This document shows, piece after piece, positions 60,732-64,000 of a stretch of 64,000 bases of DNA. The notes under the pieces were generated by a model. It ran no database searches and had not been told where the DNA came from. It was given only the letters and a program-made list of their open reading frames with translations. How positions within the stretch are numbered: position 1 is the stretch's first letter; the number at the start of each line of letters is the position of its first letter. This stretch comes from Flavobacteriales bacterium UBA5040. Lineage in GTDB: Bacteria > Bacteroidota > Bacteroidia > Flavobacteriales > Weeksellaceae. Location of the stretch: contig DIBY01000001.1 in the NCBI GenBank assembly GCA_002415135.1, positions 1 through 64,000 on the forward strand, read 5' to 3'. The position numbers and the translations under genes are program-made.

Positions 60732-62033
60732 TTATTTCTTCAATAATTTTACGCTTTCTGTTTGAGTGCCTGTCTGCACTTTGATCACATAAGCACCTTT
60801 CGATAATTTCGAAACATCTAAACCTTCTTTAGCAATGGAAGTTGCTGAAAGTACTTTTTGTCCGACCATATTATACACTTCAATGCTCGAAACTTTATCC
60901 GCATTTTTAAAGTATAAAACATCATGAACAGGATTTGGATAAACGCTCACTTTTGAATTCTGAACATTATCAGTTCCAAGTGCACCTGGAAGTTTAATTA
61001 CAAAACCTCTTAAATCATCAGCCGTTCTACCGATTCCGGTAATATATCTTCCGTCTGGTGAAATACCTAATGGTAAAGCGAAGGTAATTCCTAAATTATC
61101 ATATCCTAAGCTCGCAACATATTCATTAAGGTTTACTCTTCCTGTTTCTTTGGTATAGATGAAACCTTCACCCATTACTGCTTGTCCGTTCCATGGTCGA
61201 AAATAACCTACCACTGTTTTACCATCATCGGTAATTGCCGCCGCACCACCGCTGTAATCTGGATCTGGATGCGTGATCAAAGTATATCCATCGGTCTCAT
61301 TCCAGACAAAAGGATTATCATAAGTATATCCAATAATTGTTTTCCCATTTGGTGTTACCGCAACAGCTTCTCCCGTTGGTTGTCCATTATTATCTTTCAA
61401 CGCAACCTGGGTTCCGTTCAACCAATACACTCCTTCTCTATCGCCGTAATCATTATCTTGCCAGCCAACGACCATGGTGCCGTCATCGGTAAGTGAATTA
61501 GCTCGAGAGCTGCGATCTGTCACCGTGCTTCCTAGATCTATCAGACCTGTCGCCTCATTCCACTTCGCGGCATGCGCTTCGCCCGAGCTGACCCATGCAA
61601 GTCCAACTACATTCTTACCATCACTCGACATTCCCCAGGCAGAACTAAATTCATTGTCTGAAGTTGCAGTCAAACCTCCAAGAAAAGACCAGGTTTGAGT
61701 ATTGACGTCGTATCTTCCCATTTCATCACTTCCGGTATTAGCATTCGTCATACTTCCGCTAATGTATTTTCCGTCTGAGGAAACATTCGTCCAGCCGGCA
61801 ATAAAATTACCACTGGTTAACTCTCCAATATTTACTTCTCCCTCTTCTTCAGTCCATTTAATATGAAATTGATTGCCTACATTACCTACGGCAACACCGT
61901 TATTAGAAATATCCGTCATCTGTGCAAAACTACCAGTGTCAAAAACCTGCGCTTGCGAAAGAGTCAGTCCTGCAAAAAAAGAGCCGCTGTGTAAAAATTT
62001 TTCATAATATTTTTTAATTTTAAATTCATTCAA
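60732..62033 (-). CDS. Secreted beta-propeller-like protein with T9SS sorting domain
   Basis: A 433-residue exported protein. The N-terminus carries a signal peptide (hydrophobic SFFAGLTLSQAQ). The middle (about 35-345) has at least six HAF-type repeats, each with a G-x-x-V/I-V/I-G unit such as SSDGKNVVGLAW, TDDGTMVVGWQD, TPNGKTIIGYTYD and TDDGKTVVGYFRP. The C-terminal 75 residues form a type-A T9SS sorting domain (VYPNPVHDVLYF, YNMVGQKVL, SKGAYVIKV). It is probably anchored to or released from the cell surface. Function unknown. Convergent with the SanA-like gene. Confidence 0.85.
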   Translation of the reverse strand: MNEFKIKKYYEKFLHSGSFFAGLTLSQAQVFDTGSFAQMTDISNNGVAVGNVGNQFHIKWTEEEGEVNIGELTSGNFIAGWTNVSSDGKYISGSMTNANTGSDEMGRYDVNTQTWSFLGGLTATSDNEFSSAWGMSSDGKNVVGLAWVSSGEAHAAKWNEATGLIDLGSTVTDRSSRANSLTDDGTMVVGWQDNDYGDREGVYWLNGTQVALKDNNGQPTGEAVAVTPNGKTIIGYTYDNPFVWNETDGYTLITHPDPDYSGGAAAITDDGKTVVGYFRPWNGQAVMGEGFIYTKETGRVNLNEYVASLGYDNLGITFALPLGISPDGRYITGIGRTADDLRGFVIKLPGALGTDNVQNSKVSVYPNPVHDVLYFKNADKVSSIEVYNMVGQKVLSATSIAKEGLDVSKLSKGAYVIKVQTGTQTESVKLLKK

Positions 62034-62109
62034 ATCTAAAAGAAAAAAGGGTGATAAAAGTATTTTTGTCTTGCATAATTCACGAAATTCAAAAGTATTA
62101 AAACCTTAA

Positions 62110-62262
62110 AAAACTGATAATCAACAACTAGAAGAATTAAACAAAAAAGAGCTTTCTCTTCCATTTTATCTTAAAATCAATGATCTCATCGACGATGATC
62201 CAAGCATTTCGGAAAAATATTGCAAAATTATCATTAACAAAAAGGAAACATACTCTCTATAA
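62110..62262 (+). pseudogene. Possible remnant of a TPR/AraC regulator paralogue
   Basis: An open stretch of about 50 codons (62110-62262) with no start codon, ending in TAA. Its central part, DDDPSISEKYCKIIINK, aligns with the N-terminal repeat ENPDVALHAAKEIRND of the next gene and with EQPDESISIALKLL of the one after, sharing the Pro and following Lys and Ile/Leu positions. This suggests a fragment of a third paralogue, but the match is short. It also ends just before the next gene's promoter box. Confidence 0.3.
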
Positions 62263-62268
62263 ATTGAT

Positions 62269-62276
62269 TATTTTTG
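62269..62276 (+). promoter_or_regulatory. -7-like element next to the regulator's ATG
   Basis: TATTTTTG matches TANNTTTG, but ends only four bases before the ATG at 62281. If real, the mRNA would be almost leaderless. Confidence 0.3.
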
Positions 62277-62280
62277 CTTC

Positions 62281-63803
62281 ATGCGTACTCCATTAAAATT
62301 CCTTCTGCTGATTGGTCTGAGCTTCGGCTTTTTTCCGGCTCAAAGTCGGTCGGATTTTAAACTACGCGTCGAAAATAGTTTCCTTAAACTGTATGAAAAT
62401 CCAGATGTTGCATTGCATGCCGCCAAAGAAATTAGAAATGACGAAAATGCCTTGGTAACGAAAGATATTCTAACCCGAGCCTACTTGATGAAGGGCGACT
62501 ACTTAGAATCGGTGCGCGATGCTTTTGAGAAATCGAATACCCCACATTCAAATCAGAAATTACTGAGAACTTTGATCATCGCACGAGAATTCTTCCATTT
62601 AAATTTATATGAGCAAACCGCCAATCTCATTGAACCCGTTTTACTTGAGAAAAATAAATCTAAGAAAGACGAAGATCAAGGAGTTTATGCCAAGTTATTT
62701 CAACTGGAAGCCAGAAATCTTATCGCTCTTAAAAAATTAGATACGCGGAAAAGAATCTACAAATAAGTTCTGATTATGCTCAAAATCAACAAAGTTCTTT
62801 TGCTTTAATCTCAAAAGAAAATCAATATTTAAAAGCAACTCTTGAATTTGAAAAAGGAAATATAACAGAAGCTTTAAAAATATCCGATCAATTATTGCTT
62901 GACTTACAATCAATCACTCGAGCGAAGTACCTTTTTGCCATAACGCAGCAGTTGCGTGGACAATTATTTTTTGAACAACAAAAGTATGACCAAGCCATAG
63001 AATGTTTACAAAAGGCTCTAAAACTGGTCGACAATATCAACTACACCGCTTTAAAAAGTAATCTTTATGAAGATCTGGCCAAAAATTACCTGGTCATTAA
63101 TAACGACAAAGAATTTAAATTTTATAAAGATCAATATCGAGAAACTTCTAAAATCTTAGAAGAGAATAAAAAGGAAGCACGCCGGGAACTGATTCTTTTG
63201 GGCACTGAATTGAATACTGAAAATAATAAATCTTACCTCGAAAAAAAGCAAAATCAGTGGCTTTACCTCTGCGGAATTTCAATATTCGTTGTATCATTAT
63301 TGACGTACATTTTTACCAGAGAAGTGCAGCGCGGTAAGTCTCTAATAAAGCAAATTCACTTTTTCAGATCGATTAAAGTGAAACAAAATGAGTCTGTAAA
63401 AGCGGACATGAAAACGAAGGAAGTTCCTAAGAAACAACTCATTATTCCAAAAGAAACCGAGCAACAAATTCTACAAGGTTTACAGGAATTTGAAGAGTCA
63501 AAAAAATATCTGGATAACAATATGTCTTTGGCAACCTTGGCGGTAGAACTGGAAACGAACACAAAATATCTTTCTGAAATTATCAATAAATACAAAGACA
63601 AAAACTTCAATACGTACATTAACGAGTTGCGGATAAAATATGTAATTCAACTTTTATCAACGGACCGCAGTTACTTGCAATACAAAATAAGTTATATCGC
63701 AGAAATTGGTGGATTTACGTCGCACAGTGCTTTTACCAACGTATTCAAAATAATTACCGGAATGTCGCCTCAAGAATATATGCAGACTTTAAGAAATATT
63801 TAA
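62281..63803 (+). pseudogene. TPR/AraC transcriptional regulator split by a one-base deletion
   Basis: A single regulator in two reading frames. Frame one (62281-62766) gives a signal-like N-terminus and helical TPR part ending KKLDTRKRIYK and stop. The second frame continues without a stop from about 62733 to 63803 and carries more TPR sequence, a membrane helix (LYLCGISIFVVSLLTYIF) and an AraC HTH domain (LATLAVELETNTKYLSEIINKY ... AEIGGFTSHSAFTNVFKIITG). Restoring one T in GAT(T)ACG at about 62743 gives L-D-Y-A-E-K-N-L-Q-I-S and joins both frames into about 507 codons. It is either a true inactivating mutation or a sequencing error. Confidence 0.85.
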
Positions 63804-63806
63804 AAA

Positions 63807-64000
63807 ATGCGATTATTTAAATTTTATTTTCTGTTTCTTTTATTTTGGTCTGTTAGTTTTACAGCTCAAAACACCAATGATTCTCTCAAAAAAAGAGCGA
63901 ATAGCGTGATCTATGAACAACCTGATGAAAGCATCTCTATTGCATTAAAACTGCTCAAAGGCGAAAAAAGAGTTGATGAAATTGCGCATCTTTATATGTT
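63807..64000 (+). CDS. Second TPR/AraC regulator paralogue, cut by the window end
   Basis: The first 64 codons of a gene that continues beyond the window. It begins with a signal-peptide-like MRLFKFYFLFLLFWSVSFTAQ and a helical repeat start (VIYEQPDESISIALKLLKGEK) that resembles the same region of the preceding split regulator. It starts three bases after that gene's stop codon, so they form a tandem pair and probably share a transcript. The AraC domain, if present, lies outside the window. Confidence 0.6.
   Translation, partial: MRLFKFYFLFLLFWSVSFTAQNTNDSLKKRANSVIYEQPDESISIALKLLKGEKRVDEIAHLYM

Noticed and set aside
60732..62033. Possible frameshift at the N-terminus of the T9SS protein because of an unusual signal peptide
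   Set aside because: The frame is continuous from a start codon, and the hydrophobic SFFAGLTLSQAQ region followed by mature sequence is adequate for export.
63356..63619. 87-codon minus-strand frame within the AraC domain
   Set aside because: Shadow of the AraC coding frame. The plus strand has an unmistakable helix-turn-helix.

Overview
The window is a 64-kb stretch of a low-GC (visibly AT-rich) chromosome from a member of Bacteroidota, most likely order Flavobacteriales and family Weeksellaceae (Chryseobacterium, Kaistella or Epilithonimonas type). Evidence: repeated TANNTTTG -7 promoter elements, two proteins with type IX secretion (T9SS) sorting tails, the bacillithiol genes bshA and bshB1, a bamA/ompH/uppS cluster preceded by a DUF6089 protein, a long-form NusB, the DUF4292, DUF4254, DUF2851 and DUF3276 families, and a Bacteroidota-type IleS. 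No rRNA, CRISPR array, integrase, prophage or complete insertion sequence was seen. One tRNA (His, GTG) is present.

Layout. 1-8.6 kb: minus-strand enzymes (M1 and M16 metallopeptidases, a dienoyl-CoA-reductase-like SDR, a YhhN lysoplasmalogenase, dihydroorotase), with a structured intergenic repeat at 3431-3513. 8.8-16.2 kb: a plus-strand run with flippase, dut, a sugar-nucleotidyltransferase, a DUF4292 lipoprotein, an EnvC-like protein, tatA, DUF4254, a small lipoprotein and ribA. 16.2-24.3 kb: deoD, an orphan lipoprotein, a GH3 beta-N-acetylhexosaminidase, bshA, a GxxExxY nuclease gene bounded by inverted repeats, DUF2851 and a YidE-type transporter. 24.3-31.4 kb: nusB-DUF1573-yajC, an ABC exporter, a DUF3276 PUR protein, tRNA-His, and a thioesterase-rmlD-orphan-bshB1 operon.

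31.5-36.9 kb: an envelope operon (DUF6089, uppS, bamA, two ompH/skp). 37.1-45.3 kb: an exopolysaccharide operon (GT-C, GT2, EpsG/Wzy, WecA-like GT4, Wza, Wzc kinase) with no flippase of its own. 45.3-52.7 kb: an arginase-fold protein that has lost its metal ligands, a large T9SS protein made of two similar halves, and topA. 52.7-60.7 kb: DUF2062, a LytS-type histidine kinase, then ileS, a DksA-like gene, two small proteins, lspA and a SanA-like gene. 60.7-64 kb: a T9SS protein, then tandem TPR/AraC regulators. The first complete-looking regulator is split by a one-base deletion, the second runs off the window, and a fragment upstream may be a third copy.

Most of this is ordinary core flavobacterial genome. 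The most interesting items are the GxxExxY gene inside roughly 33-bp inverted repeats (20678-21187), the hairpin element at 3431-3513, a short repeat-like insertion inside ileS, the degenerate arginase-fold protein, and the decaying AraC regulator array at the right end. Statements about repeats occurring elsewhere rest on recall of related genomes and were not searched.
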